Positions 15,256-24,218 of a stretch of DNA of 27,696 bases are shown here, piece after piece. Location of the stretch: positions 1 through 27,696 of the forward strand of contig CAKSOW010000033.1 of assembly GCA_934479825.1 (NCBI GenBank). Direction: 5' to 3'. The stretch comes from an uncultured Eubacteriales bacterium. GTDB taxonomy: Bacteria; Bacillota; Clostridia; Oscillospirales; CAG-382. The position numbers and the translations under genes are program-made. The first letter of the stretch is position 1. Each line of letters starts with the position of its first letter. The notes under the pieces are model-generated. The model did not search any database, was not told the DNA's origin, and saw only the letters and a list, made by a program, of their open reading frames with translations.

Positions 15256-15294
15256 TAAAAAACGTGCGGCAGACTGAAAATCAGACTGCCGCGC
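15256..15294 (-). terminator. intrinsic terminator of the SLH locus
   Basis: Arms 15264-15277 and 15281-15294 pair with one mismatch and one wobble. On the minus strand a U6 tract follows (complement of 15257-15262). It ends the surface-protein unit and may serve the convergent AraC gene too. Confidence 0.75.
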
Positions 15295-15312
15295 GGCAAA
15301 ATCATTTTTTGT

Positions 15313-15338
15313 GTGGCTTTTCTTTTTGGAAAAGCCAC
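15313..15338. terminator. second hairpin just past the 639-residue SLH gene
   Basis: GTGGCTTTTC (15313-15322) and GAAAAGCCAC (15329-15338), perfect 10-bp stem directly after the stop codon on the minus strand. No U-run follows on that strand; it may protect the mRNA 3' end or support the terminator behind it. Confidence 0.55.
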
Positions 15339-15343
15339 CTTTC

Positions 15344-17263
15344 TTACTTGTCACCAAGATATTTGTTCTTGGTCTCCTCATCGAGGAAATAATCCGTCAG
15401 AATGTCAAAGGTTCTGTCATCCACACCGGCTCTGATCTTCGTAATAAAGTCAGACTGATCCGTATCACTCAGCGCTTTAAACTGCTTTTCAGCCGTATCG
15501 ACCTCATCTTTGTAAGCCGTCTGAATGTAATCCGAATCGATGAAAATGCCGTCATAGGCATCCTGCAAAACGGCTTTCATGGTTTTAAGAACATTACTTC
15601 TGATCTTGGACTGCTCTTTCACCGAAAGACGGACAGCCGCCAACTGTTCGATTCCCTTTTCCAGTTCAGCAATGACTTCCGGATCGTTGGGGTTCTTCTC
15701 TTCAATCTTAAAGACTGCGTAAAACGTGACTTCGCCGCCGATCTCATACGATTCGACATCGACCTCTTCCCCGTTTTCGCTAAGCGACCAATACAGGAAT
15801 TCTGCGCCGTCGCGTTTGGGAGCAGTCGGAAGCTTGGCGAACTTGCCGCGCTCGACCTTTTGCGTTGAAACCGTAACACCGTCCACGACAAAAGTAACCG
15901 TATCGGTAATGGTTACCTTTCCGTCGTCTCCGGTATTGTCGTCTTTCTTGCCGTCGTCCGGCTCGCCCTCGTCTTTTTTGTCATCATCCTTTTTACCGTC
16001 GTCTTTTCCGGTATTGTCACCAGTATTTCCACCGGTGTTTCCGCCAGTACTGCCGCCGGTTCCGCCACCGGTGCTGCCGCCGGTTCCGCCACCGGTGCTG
16101 CCGCCGGTGCTGCCGCCGGCCGTTTCGGTCTTTACAAAGAGGGCATTGAATATGACCGACTCGGTTGCTGTGTATTTTTCAAAATCCACAACAGTTTTTC
16201 CGTCCAAAGTCCAACCTTTAAAGGTATAACCGGATTTTGACGGAGCGTTTGGAACAGTCACCGTATCGCCGAACTTGACGTCCTGCGAGGTGACAACGAT
16301 CGTGTTATCGATCATAAAACGGATATTGAACGTTTTCTTCTCATAGACCGCATACAGGGTAACATTTTCGGTGAACACGTACTGATTATCAATCAGCGTG
16401 ATCTCCTCTGCCTCAGCCGCTTTTTCATCCATAGACCAACCGGCAAACTGATAACCCTCCGGGGCATGTTTGCCCTGCGGGAGCTCCGCCATCGCTTTTC
16501 CGATCTCCACTTCGGCAGAAGTGGTCTCTTCACCGTCCTTGAACGTGACCGTGCATTTAACAGCCTCCACCTTGGTATTGGAATAGGGCGCAACCGCCAC
16601 GGCAAGCTCAAAACGACGAATCGGAAGCGTAGCGCGGAATGTGTTTCCCTCCTCCAACGGCATCAGCTGATTCTTTAAGATCAGTTCCACATACGGTTTG
16701 GCCCATTCGGACACACTGTCGGAAACTGCCACCTCCAACGGCAGGTCATACGGTTTTATGATACGGCACAGAATAGCACAGACTTCTTCGCGGCTGATGT
16801 TGTCATCCGGACGGAAAAGTCCTGTGTCGTCGCCGTTGACATAGCCGGCTTTGCGCGCGGCAAGAATATACGGGACATACCATTCGCCGGCAACCATATC
16901 CGGGAACATTTCCACGCCCTCAGTGTCCGTATAGCCGAACACGAGATTGATCATTTTACACATTTCCGCGCGCGTCAGATTGCCTTCCGGCAAGAACGTA
17001 CCGTTCGGATAACCGTTTAAAACGCCGTTATTGACAAGCTTGTAGACCGCGTCCTTGTAAACGGCGTCATCGGCGATATCCGAAAACTTGATCTCGGCTG
17101 CCGTTTCCGCTACATTTTCTGCGCCCGAGGCATTGCCGGTATCAACCGTCACGGCATTCGGGTTCGGCACTATCACGACCGGCTCTTCCGCAAACACGCC
17201 GACAGCGACGGAGGACGAAACGAGGAGAGCCGCGAGAATAAGTGCAAATTTGTTGTTTTTCAT
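15344..17263 (-). CDS. SLH-domain surface protein with InlB/Flg_new-type repeats
   Basis: 639-aa secreted protein. Signal peptide 1-25 (hydrophobic core, likely cut after VFA). SLH domains are at about 58-108 (LTRAE), 118-168 (ISREE) and a degenerate 178-222 where the TRAE motif reads RRFEL; they should bind secondary cell wall polymer. Two InlB_B/Flg_new-type beta repeats follow at about 236-308 and 311-377 (ending VTLYAVYEKK and VIFNALFVK). Then come a Gly/Thr/Ser linker (382-418), an acidic Lys/Asp stretch (419-448), a third beta repeat (450-520), and a helical C-terminus (525-639). An AGAGGA site precedes the ATG. It lies 88 nt behind the 1935-residue SLH gene with a strong hairpin between. 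Probably an adhesin or cell-surface scaffold; function not shown. Confidence 0.88.
   Translation of the reverse strand: MKNNKFALILAALLVSSSVAVGVFAEEPVVIVPNPNAVTVDTGNASGAENVAETAAEIKFSDIADDAVYKDAVYKLVNNGVLNGYPNGTFLPEGNLTRAEMCKMINLVFGYTDTEGVEMFPDMVAGEWYVPYILAARKAGYVNGDDTGLFRPDDNISREEVCAILCRIIKPYDLPLEVAVSDSVSEWAKPYVELILKNQLMPLEEGNTFRATLPIRRFELAVAVAPYSNTKVEAVKCTVTFKDGEETTSAEVEIGKAMAELPQGKHAPEGYQFAGWSMDEKAAEAEEITLIDNQYVFTENVTLYAVYEKKTFNIRFMIDNTIVVTSQDVKFGDTVTVPNAPSKSGYTFKGWTLDGKTVVDFEKYTATESVIFNALFVKTETAGGSTGGSTGGGTGGSTGGGTGGSTGGNTGGNTGDNTGKDDGKKDDDKKDEGEPDDGKKDDNTGDDGKVTITDTVTFVVDGVTVSTQKVERGKFAKLPTAPKRDGAEFLYWSLSENGEEVDVESYEIGGEVTFYAVFKIEEKNPNDPEVIAELEKGIEQLAAVRLSVKEQSKIRSNVLKTMKAVLQDAYDGIFIDSDYIQTAYKDEVDTAEKQFKALSDTDQSDFITKIRAGVDDRTFDILTDYFLDEETKNKYLGDK
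16042..16117. repeat. 24-bp tandem repeat coding the Gly/Thr/Ser linker
   Basis: About three in-frame copies of a 24-bp unit encoding GGGTGGST on the minus strand. The unit is nearly exact at DNA level and in frame, so copy number could change by slippage without breaking the gene. Confidence 0.7.
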
Positions 17264-17291
17264 AATTTTTCCTCTGATTTTCTCTTTTGGC

Positions 17292-17325
17292 GGCTGTGGC
17301 AGACAGTTTCCTGTCTGCCACAGCC
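17292..17325 (-). promoter_or_regulatory. strong hairpin between the two SLH genes
   Basis: Perfect 15-bp arms (17292-17306 and 17311-17325) with a 4-nt loop, in the 88-nt gap. On the minus strand the bases after it are GCCAAAAGAG, without a U-run. It is more likely a processing or stability element, or a partial attenuator, than a full terminator. Confidence 0.5.
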
Positions 17326-17351
17326 ATTTTGGCTAATTCACTTGTTTGGAA

Positions 17352-20300
17352 TTACTCTTCAACCCAATCCGTGGTATAGAAGATATGACGGAGGATTTCA
17401 AGCGTAATGCCGTTATACTTTTCGCTCTTCATATCAACGCCGCCCAAGAATTCATCAAAGATGGTGTCAACCGAATAAGCGTCCGCATACGGAGTAAACA
17501 GACCATGGATAATTTCCTTGGCTTTCTGATATTCCGCGTCATCGTAGTAACGGTTCAGTTTGGAATTGACGAAACGAGTCAAAATTCCTTCTAATCTTGC
17601 GCCGAATCTTGCGTCAAATTTTTCATACGCCGTATCGTAAACCTTGCCGGCCGTTGCATTGTCTTCGATCTTTTCCAAATACTTTTCGAGACCGAACTTC
17701 TTGATGATCTCAATCATGGTCGGATCGGTTTCAATATCCAGGCAGAGGTCTTTGAGGTTGGTCGGAATGCCGTTTACAGCATAGTCAACCATGAAGCGGT
17801 TGATCATGTTGGCAACTGCCAAAACCTTATCTTCGGCAATAGTAAAGACTTCTTCTCTGTCAGCCGGTTTTACATTATCATCGTTGTAGTACCAGCCGAA
17901 CGTATCGTCGAGAACGACTGAGAGAGCCTTGACGATATCATAGTAGGTATCGAGCGAATAAAGCTTGTAACCGCTGAGTTTTGCCATATAGCCGTTATCC
18001 GTGCCGGTTACCCATTTATCGGTTACCATGAATTCTTCATAAGCTTCATGGAACGGGTTAGCTTCGTAATACGGATAATACTTGATAAAGGCTTCTCTGG
18101 TGGAAACGCTTGCCTTACCTTCGGCATAAGCTTTCATGTCTTTTGCGTAAGTCAGCATCGGGGTGAGGATATCCGAAACCGGGTTGATGTCGATCTGGAC
18201 GCCGTTACCGACATAATAGGTCTCGGTCGGGTTAGCAGCCGCATCGGCCATAGCCTTTTCCATAGAGCCTACATAAGCGTCATAATGACGGTCAAAGAGT
18301 ACCTTGAATTCATCCATCGGAAGAACAGCTTTTGCCTTTTCCGGAATCTTCTTTTCAAAGAAGTCCCAACCGTGTTCTTTCAACATCTTCAAGATCGGCT
18401 CGAACATGAAGAGTCTGTCATTTGTGACGGTAACATCCGTGCCCTTTTCGTCGCAGAGTTCATCGATGAGCTGGTTGACGGCATTGACCTTGGCGCTTGC
18501 TTCGGTCTGTCCGAGAGCAGCGGCGATATCGATAAGATCTTCACCGGTGAGGCTGTCGAACATAGCGTTCGTGATAGAGTCCAGCGTATCGCTGTTCTTG
18601 TCGTCAGCAATGTATTCGACGATCTTGCGGACAACGGTTTCTTCGATCTTGCCTTCGTCGAACTGCATGTCGATGAACGTGCTGATAAAGCTTTCCAATA
18701 AGCCCTGGTCTTTCAGTTCATCAATGAGGTCGGAGATGATAGTATCTCTGGACGCTTTGGCAAGTTTAACAAAGTTTTCGGAAAGAATTCCGAAGTTTTC
18801 TTTTTCAACAAGGGATCTGACATAATCGCTTACCACATCGGTGTAAGAATCGATGTCTGCTAACATATCGGCTGCGGCCTTGTCAATAACCGGCTTGACG
18901 CTTGCATTGTCAAGAAGTTTGGTATTATTGTAGAGTTCATCAACCAGTTTGGTAAGGAATGCATCTTTGCCCTCGCCGCCGAGAACGCCGTCGAGATACG
19001 AACCGATCGTGGAGTCTCTCAAAGACTTGTTGGTTTCTAATTTTGCAAGTGCTTCGGAAACCAACGCTGCGATATCGTTCGTTTCATCACCGATATAGCT
19101 AAGCATAGCGTCTTTGATCTGTTCGTCGTTCATCATATCGACTGGAACGCCTTGGGCTTTCAGCTCTTCTTTGATCGTCTTGCGGAAGTTTGCATCCGTA
19201 TCATACAACTGACCGAATACAGTTTTAGCAAAGTCTCTGTCGGAGGTCATCTCGGCTGAGATATCCGCGCTGATGAATGCAAAATCGGAATCAGCCACTG
19301 CGATAACAATGCTCTTGACGGTATCATTGTCAACATAAGCCTTGATGTAACCGTCAACACGGTCTTTGTAACTGCCCGCTTTGATCTGATCGATGATATA
19401 ATCCTTGATTTCTTTCGTAATTTCCGTGTTACCGGCCTTGACCTGGCTGACAACGAAATTAACGATAAAGGTTTGCAATGCCGCCTTGTCAGTATCCTTG
19501 TACTGTTTCAAGGACTTGTTGAGGAGCGAAATGATCTGATTCTTGCCGGCTGTGGTTCCAACCTTGGAATCAACATAAGCCGAAGCAAGAGATTTTAAGG
19601 TTTCAACATCCGAAACAAGAATTTTGGTAACCGACGGTTTAAGCGCTGTCTTGAACTTATCGGCATTTGCACCGTTCAAAATCGTGTCAAATGCTTTTTC
19701 AAGTGCGGTTACCGTCTTGTCCTGATCGTCTTTCGACTTGTTCTTGTAGTCGGTGATGTAATCGTGGATATACTGCTTTGCGTCCTCCTTGTTAATGGAC
19801 GAATCAATAACACTACCAATCAATTTCTTGATATTGTTCTTGCCGATAACATTAACAAGTCTGACATAACGGTGCTGATTGAGGATGTTTTTATCCGTAG
19901 TGTTGTCGATAACACCGCGTTTTACCATCTGTTCAAGGAGCTTGTTGCCCTGTTCGCCCTTCATGGCATCCTTGATGATTGTTTCGCTGTTAAAGAGAGC
20001 GTCTTTAACGGTATCGATCGCACGGGTATGCTCGTTGTAATCGGCGGAAAGGGTGAGCGGCAGAGACGAAAGTCGCGGGATGGACAAGGAGAGCTGTGCC
20101 TCCTTGGAGTTGTCGTAAAGGTCGACGTTGGCTGTTACGGCATTGTCCATATCGTACTGTTCCCACGTTTTGCCGCCGTTGATGAACCACCAGCCGCGAT
20201 CGACCGTGTGAACATCGTCGATGCCGAGAGTTGCGTAGATACTTGCAATGGACGCATTGCGCTTAAAGCCGGTTGCTTTGTTTTCCGGAATCGTAATCGT

Positions 20301-23159
20301 CGGTTTAGCGGCAACTACTTCATTGACGGAAGAACCGTAAGGAACCTGAATAGCCTTTTGGAGCGTTACATCCTGATAATCGGTAATCCGATAGAAAGCA
20401 ACCGTGAGAAGTTCTGCCTTGAAGTATGCATAAACCGTCATGTTTCCGGTTACTACGGTGTTGGCATCAACCTTGGTGCCTTCGCCGTTTTCTTCGGCAA
20501 ACCAACCTTCAAAACTGTGTCCGGTCAAAACCGGGTCTGCCGGGAGCGTACCGATCTTTTCGCCGTCAATAACACTTACGGTGTCAACCGTCGCACCGTT
20601 TGCAACAAAGGTTACGGTAAATACGTCTTTATCCGTATAGTATGCATAGAATTTTGCATCGCCGGTTACGGTGTAGGTATCGGTCAACTGAATGCCCGTG
20701 CCGACTTCCAACCAATAAGCAAACGTCTTTCCGGAAGGAACAGGAAGCGTTGCCGTGTCGGGAGCGATAACTCTATCGCCATACTTTGCGTCAGTAACGG
20801 GAGTACCGAATACCGTCGAAAGAGTATCGTCGGTATAGAACGTGATTGTGTAGTATTGCTGTTCAAACACAGCATAAAGAGTAATGCTTTCCGTGAGTTT
20901 GGTTGCGAAATCAAATTCCGTACCGTTTTCGGTCAAAGACCAGTATAAGAACTTGTAGCCGGTCTTGACAGGATCTGTCGGCTTAGTCGCCGTCGTGCCC
21001 ACAGTCACATACTGGATTTCGCCATACTGTACGCCATCGGACATGAAAGTGACGGCAACCGTTCCTTTGGGAACGAATACAGGGACAAATTCAGTCTTTC
21101 CGGTTACGGTGTACGGGAACGAAACACGATCTGTCTGGCCTTTCAGTACCCAGTGCGAGAAATCTTTTCCGGCAGGGGCTGTCGGCTTTTCAGTCGGTTC
21201 GGAAACGGTTTCGTTATACTTGATATTCTGCGTTTCACCAAACTGTACCGTACCGGCTTCATCAGAATAGAAGATAACTTCGTATGTTTCTTTTTCAAAA
21301 ACAGCATAAAGGGTAGTAGCCTTTGTGATCGGAGTTGCGAAGTCGAACGCCGCACCATTTTCGGTCAAAGACCAATGCAAGAACTTGTGACCGGTCTTGG
21401 TCGGGATGTTCGTCGGTTCTTTTGCCAAGCCGCCTTCGTAAACGGTCTGGGTCTCAAAAGCGGTCGTGTCATCCTTATTGACTTTAAAGACAACATCGTA
21501 AGCCGTTTTAAGAGAGAATTCCGGAACGATCTCCGTATCGCCCTTAACGGTATACGGGAATGTAAGGAAGTCGCTTGCGCCTTTCAGTTTCCATCCGGCA
21601 AACTTTTCTGCGGCATTGGAAGACGTCGGTGCGGTATCGGGTTTATCGATCGTTTCGCCGTATTTCTTCTTGAACGGCGTGATCCATGTTTCGGTACCGG
21701 CTTCGTCCTTATAGAACGTTACGGTATATTCATTTACTTCAAAAACAGCATACAGTCTGAGGTCGCTCTGAATTTTATTAGTAAAGTCAAATTCCGTGAA
21801 AATGTCTTTATTCTTGGTTGCCCAATACTTGAACGTATGGCCTTCCTTGGTCGGATCGGTCGGCTTTGCGACGCTTGTGTCGTAAGGAATTTCTACGGAC
21901 GAGTCTGCTACGTTATCTACATAGAAAGTAACGGTCGGATTTTTCTTAAAGACAGCGTAAAGAGTAAGATTTGCGGTAACAGCCGTTGCAAAGCTGTACG
22001 CCTTGCCGTTCTTGTTGCGCGACCAATATAAGAACGTATAGTGATCTTTGGTCGGAGCGGTCGGTTCAGTAGCCGCAGAACCGGAACGGATACGCTGTGT
22101 CGGAGAAAGGATGGAACCGTTCTCGTCCAAGAAGCTAACGTTGAAGTATTCCGTCTTGGTTCCGCCGCCCGTGCTGCCACCGCCGCCGGGAGCAACAACG
22201 CTGCCGGTTTCTTCCTGTTTCTTCAAAAAGGTAGCCGGGGTGATTTCATCGAGATTTTTAAACGGAGCGTCGGTACGGTAGTTATTGAAGTTGACCGTGC
22301 CGTTCAAGTCGTAAACAACGACCTTTTCGCCAACCGTAACCGACTTGAAAGTAACTTTACCTTCACCGCCGCGTGCCAGCACGCGACCGGACACATTGAC
22401 GGAAGCAAGATCAAAATCGCCGTTTGCAACACCGTCTGCGATAACAACATCGCCGTTTACGGTAGCATTTTCAAGATGGACACCCGGAACGCGGATCATA
22501 ACAGAACCGGTTGCAGGAACCTGCGAATAATAACCGGGAGCGTCGATATACATTTTGAAAATATTGTGGAACACCTGTGCAAGTTCCGCACGGGTGATAT
22601 TGTCCTGCGGTCTGAACGTTCCGTTCGGGTAGCCGTTTACATAGCCTTTTTCAGCAAGCCCGATAACGCCGTTCTTTGCCCAGGAGCTGATCTGGGAGGC
22701 GTCGGAAAATTTTTCAATCGCCTTTTCATTCGTACCGGATATGCAGAGAACTCTTGCAAGTACAAGGAACACCTGCTCACGGGTTATGTACGCATTCGGC
22801 TCGAACGTCGTATCGCTCGTTCCGGTAAGCGCGCCCATTTGATATGCCTTGGCAACCGGGAGATAGAACCAATCGTCCGCGCTCACATCGGTAAGACGCG
22901 AAATATCGGCCGTTCTGGTTGCACCAAAGGCGCGAGTGATAAAGGCGGCGAGTTCCGCACGGGTAAGCGCCTTATTCGGTTGAATGAGTTTGCTGTCGTT
23001 GCCGATATAAAGCCCGTTTTCAACAGCGGCGGTCATGGCTTCATTGGACCAGTCGTGGGGAAAATCGAGAAAATCGGCTACGCTTGCTGCAAATGCCGCC
23101 GGCTGCAAGACCATTATCATGACTAGCAATGCGGCAATCGCGCGTTTGAATTTTTTCAT
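17352..23159 (-). CDS. giant SLH-domain surface protein with alternating InlB-type repeats and a large helical tail
   Basis: 1935-aa exported protein. Signal peptide 1-25. Three SLH domains lie at about 27-78, 88-138 and 150-203, each with a TRAE-like motif (TRAEL, TREQV, TRAEL). A beta-helix-like segment at 216-295 (NATVNGDVVIADGV, then GDFDLASVNVSGRV) is common behind SLH domains. A Gly-rich linker (324-334) precedes nine InlB_B/Flg_new-type repeats at about 335-404, 408-473, 478-548, 553-621, 626-695, 700-765, 769-841, 846-913 and a divergent 918-1016. Residues 1030-1935 are mostly helical, charged and not recognised. GGAAGG sites precede the ATG, 33 nt behind the membrane-anchored protein gene. 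Expected to sit on the wall polymer and project outward; binding partner unknown. Confidence 0.88.
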   Translation of the reverse strand: MKKFKRAIAALLVMIMVLQPAAFAASVADFLDFPHDWSNEAMTAAVENGLYIGNDSKLIQPNKALTRAELAAFITRAFGATRTADISRLTDVSADDWFYLPVAKAYQMGALTGTSDTTFEPNAYITREQVFLVLARVLCISGTNEKAIEKFSDASQISSWAKNGVIGLAEKGYVNGYPNGTFRPQDNITRAELAQVFHNIFKMYIDAPGYYSQVPATGSVMIRVPGVHLENATVNGDVVIADGVANGDFDLASVNVSGRVLARGGEGKVTFKSVTVGEKVVVYDLNGTVNFNNYRTDAPFKNLDEITPATFLKKQEETGSVVAPGGGGSTGGGTKTEYFNVSFLDENGSILSPTQRIRSGSAATEPTAPTKDHYTFLYWSRNKNGKAYSFATAVTANLTLYAVFKKNPTVTFYVDNVADSSVEIPYDTSVAKPTDPTKEGHTFKYWATKNKDIFTEFDFTNKIQSDLRLYAVFEVNEYTVTFYKDEAGTETWITPFKKKYGETIDKPDTAPTSSNAAEKFAGWKLKGASDFLTFPYTVKGDTEIVPEFSLKTAYDVVFKVNKDDTTAFETQTVYEGGLAKEPTNIPTKTGHKFLHWSLTENGAAFDFATPITKATTLYAVFEKETYEVIFYSDEAGTVQFGETQNIKYNETVSEPTEKPTAPAGKDFSHWVLKGQTDRVSFPYTVTGKTEFVPVFVPKGTVAVTFMSDGVQYGEIQYVTVGTTATKPTDPVKTGYKFLYWSLTENGTEFDFATKLTESITLYAVFEQQYYTITFYTDDTLSTVFGTPVTDAKYGDRVIAPDTATLPVPSGKTFAYWLEVGTGIQLTDTYTVTGDAKFYAYYTDKDVFTVTFVANGATVDTVSVIDGEKIGTLPADPVLTGHSFEGWFAEENGEGTKVDANTVVTGNMTVYAYFKAELLTVAFYRITDYQDVTLQKAIQVPYGSSVNEVVAAKPTITIPENKATGFKRNASIASIYATLGIDDVHTVDRGWWFINGGKTWEQYDMDNAVTANVDLYDNSKEAQLSLSIPRLSSLPLTLSADYNEHTRAIDTVKDALFNSETIIKDAMKGEQGNKLLEQMVKRGVIDNTTDKNILNQHRYVRLVNVIGKNNIKKLIGSVIDSSINKEDAKQYIHDYITDYKNKSKDDQDKTVTALEKAFDTILNGANADKFKTALKPSVTKILVSDVETLKSLASAYVDSKVGTTAGKNQIISLLNKSLKQYKDTDKAALQTFIVNFVVSQVKAGNTEITKEIKDYIIDQIKAGSYKDRVDGYIKAYVDNDTVKSIVIAVADSDFAFISADISAEMTSDRDFAKTVFGQLYDTDANFRKTIKEELKAQGVPVDMMNDEQIKDAMLSYIGDETNDIAALVSEALAKLETNKSLRDSTIGSYLDGVLGGEGKDAFLTKLVDELYNNTKLLDNASVKPVIDKAAADMLADIDSYTDVVSDYVRSLVEKENFGILSENFVKLAKASRDTIISDLIDELKDQGLLESFISTFIDMQFDEGKIEETVVRKIVEYIADDKNSDTLDSITNAMFDSLTGEDLIDIAAALGQTEASAKVNAVNQLIDELCDEKGTDVTVTNDRLFMFEPILKMLKEHGWDFFEKKIPEKAKAVLPMDEFKVLFDRHYDAYVGSMEKAMADAAANPTETYYVGNGVQIDINPVSDILTPMLTYAKDMKAYAEGKASVSTREAFIKYYPYYEANPFHEAYEEFMVTDKWVTGTDNGYMAKLSGYKLYSLDTYYDIVKALSVVLDDTFGWYYNDDNVKPADREEVFTIAEDKVLAVANMINRFMVDYAVNGIPTNLKDLCLDIETDPTMIEIIKKFGLEKYLEKIEDNATAGKVYDTAYEKFDARFGARLEGILTRFVNSKLNRYYDDAEYQKAKEIIHGLFTPYADAYSVDTIFDEFLGGVDMKSEKYNGITLEILRHIFYTTDWVEE

Positions 23160-23192
23160 GGGGTTTCCTTCCTTCCTGTGCTGTTATATTTT

Positions 23193-24116
23193 TTATTTGT
23201 ATAAACTGATATAATACGCTTTTTTCAACTCTTTTTCATTGGCATAAGCGCTGTTGATAGCATCGACAAGAGAGGTATCCTTGCCGTTTTGTTTCATAAG
23301 TGCGGAAAGCTCATCGGTAACGGCTTTCACCTGTGCGTCGCACTGGGCTTCAAGACCGGTCACATACGACATGTTTTCCGACACGATACGCGCTTTGGTT
23401 GCATTCGTGCGCTGTTCTGCCGGCAAAGCCTTGTATGAGGAAATGATATTCGACTCAAACGAAGAAAGCGTTGAAGTGAAATTTGCTTTGATTACATAGA
23501 TCTTTGCCACAAGATCGGCAACTTTTTTGTTGTATTCCTCTTCGGAAAGTGTTCCCGAAGCCGTTCCGGACGGATTGGAATCAGCCTTTGTGCCGGTGCT
23601 TGTGTTATGCCCGGAAGATCCTGTATTCTGCGAATTTCCGGAGGGCGTCTTATGATTACCGGAATTGGTCGGCTTTTTGCCGCCCGTGGAAGCGTTTCCG
23701 GTATTTTGCGAATTTTTGGAATCGTTCGCCGAATCGCTTTTTTCCGGAACATTGTCCGTTTCAGAAGAATCTGCATCCGTTTCGGAAGATGTATTTTCAG
23801 AGTTCTGCGAAGAATCCGCCGTGATACTGTCATAAATGATAGCCGCGATTTCCTCTTCGTTCAACTTTCCGTTATTGAATTTATCAAAATCTTCTTCCGA
23901 CACGTTAATGCCGACATCAGACAGCGCATTCTTGGTATCCTTCTGGTTTTGTTCCAAAAGCGCACCGATCTCGCCGGTATCCGTTGTAAGACCTTTATAC
24001 AGCGCTTTGATGTTTTCGCGATTGACAAAGAGTACGGCAAGCGCCACCGCAAGCAAGAGAAGCAGTAGAATTAAAAGGATTTTCGCACGAACGGACTTCG
24101 TGCTGTTTTTCTCCAT
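23193..24116 (-). CDS. membrane-anchored protein with Ser/Asn-rich linker and helical C-terminus
   Basis: 307 aa, not recognised. A short basic N-terminus and one hydrophobic helix (about 11-31, LLILLLLLLAVALAVLFV) suggest an uncleaved anchor. A helical stretch (32-100, with EEDFDKFNNGKLNEEEIA) follows, then a low-complexity Ser/Thr/Asn/Gly linker (about 103-190) and a helical C-terminal domain (about 195-300, from LSEEEYNKKV). It has one Cys, in LEAQCDAQV. The ATG has an ideal TAAGGAGG site 6 nt upstream. It is first in the surface-protein unit, behind a consensus promoter and 33 nt before the giant SLH gene. It may anchor or assemble the SLH proteins at the membrane, but only the gene order supports this. 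Confidence 0.8.
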   Translation of the reverse strand: MEKNSTKSVRAKILLILLLLLLAVALAVLFVNRENIKALYKGLTTDTGEIGALLEQNQKDTKNALSDVGINVSEEDFDKFNNGKLNEEEIAAIIYDSITADSSQNSENTSSETDADSSETDNVPEKSDSANDSKNSQNTGNASTGGKKPTNSGNHKTPSGNSQNTGSSGHNTSTGTKADSNPSGTASGTLSEEEYNKKVADLVAKIYVIKANFTSTLSSFESNIISSYKALPAEQRTNATKARIVSENMSYVTGLEAQCDAQVKAVTDELSALMKQNGKDTSLVDAINSAYANEKELKKAYYISLYK

Positions 24117-24189
24117 AGTCAGCCTCCTTATTTACCTTAGGATTCTTTGACAAAGCATAGTTCATCCACAAGATATTTATACAGTTATT

Positions 24190-24218
24190 ATTATACCTTT
24201 GGAATGTTTTTTTGTCAA
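24190..24218 (-). promoter_or_regulatory. full-consensus promoter of the surface-protein unit
   Basis: On the minus strand TTGACA (24213-24218), a 17-bp spacer and TATAAT (24190-24195), all twelve bases consensus. Expected start near 24183 and a leader of about 66 nt to the ATG at 24116. This is the only clear promoter seen for the three genes down to 15344. Confidence 0.85.

Noticed and set aside
15726..16229. Pro/Val/Ser-rich frame on the plus strand resembling a low-complexity secreted protein
   Set aside because: It is the antisense image of the Gly/Thr/Ser linker of the SLH protein.
19764..20948. Long open frame of 394 codons on the plus strand inside the giant SLH gene (also 21153-22031 and 22041-23126)
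   Set aside because: They are antisense to a coherent signal peptide-SLH-repeat protein, have no ribosome sites or recognisable domains, and follow from the biased composition of the repeats.
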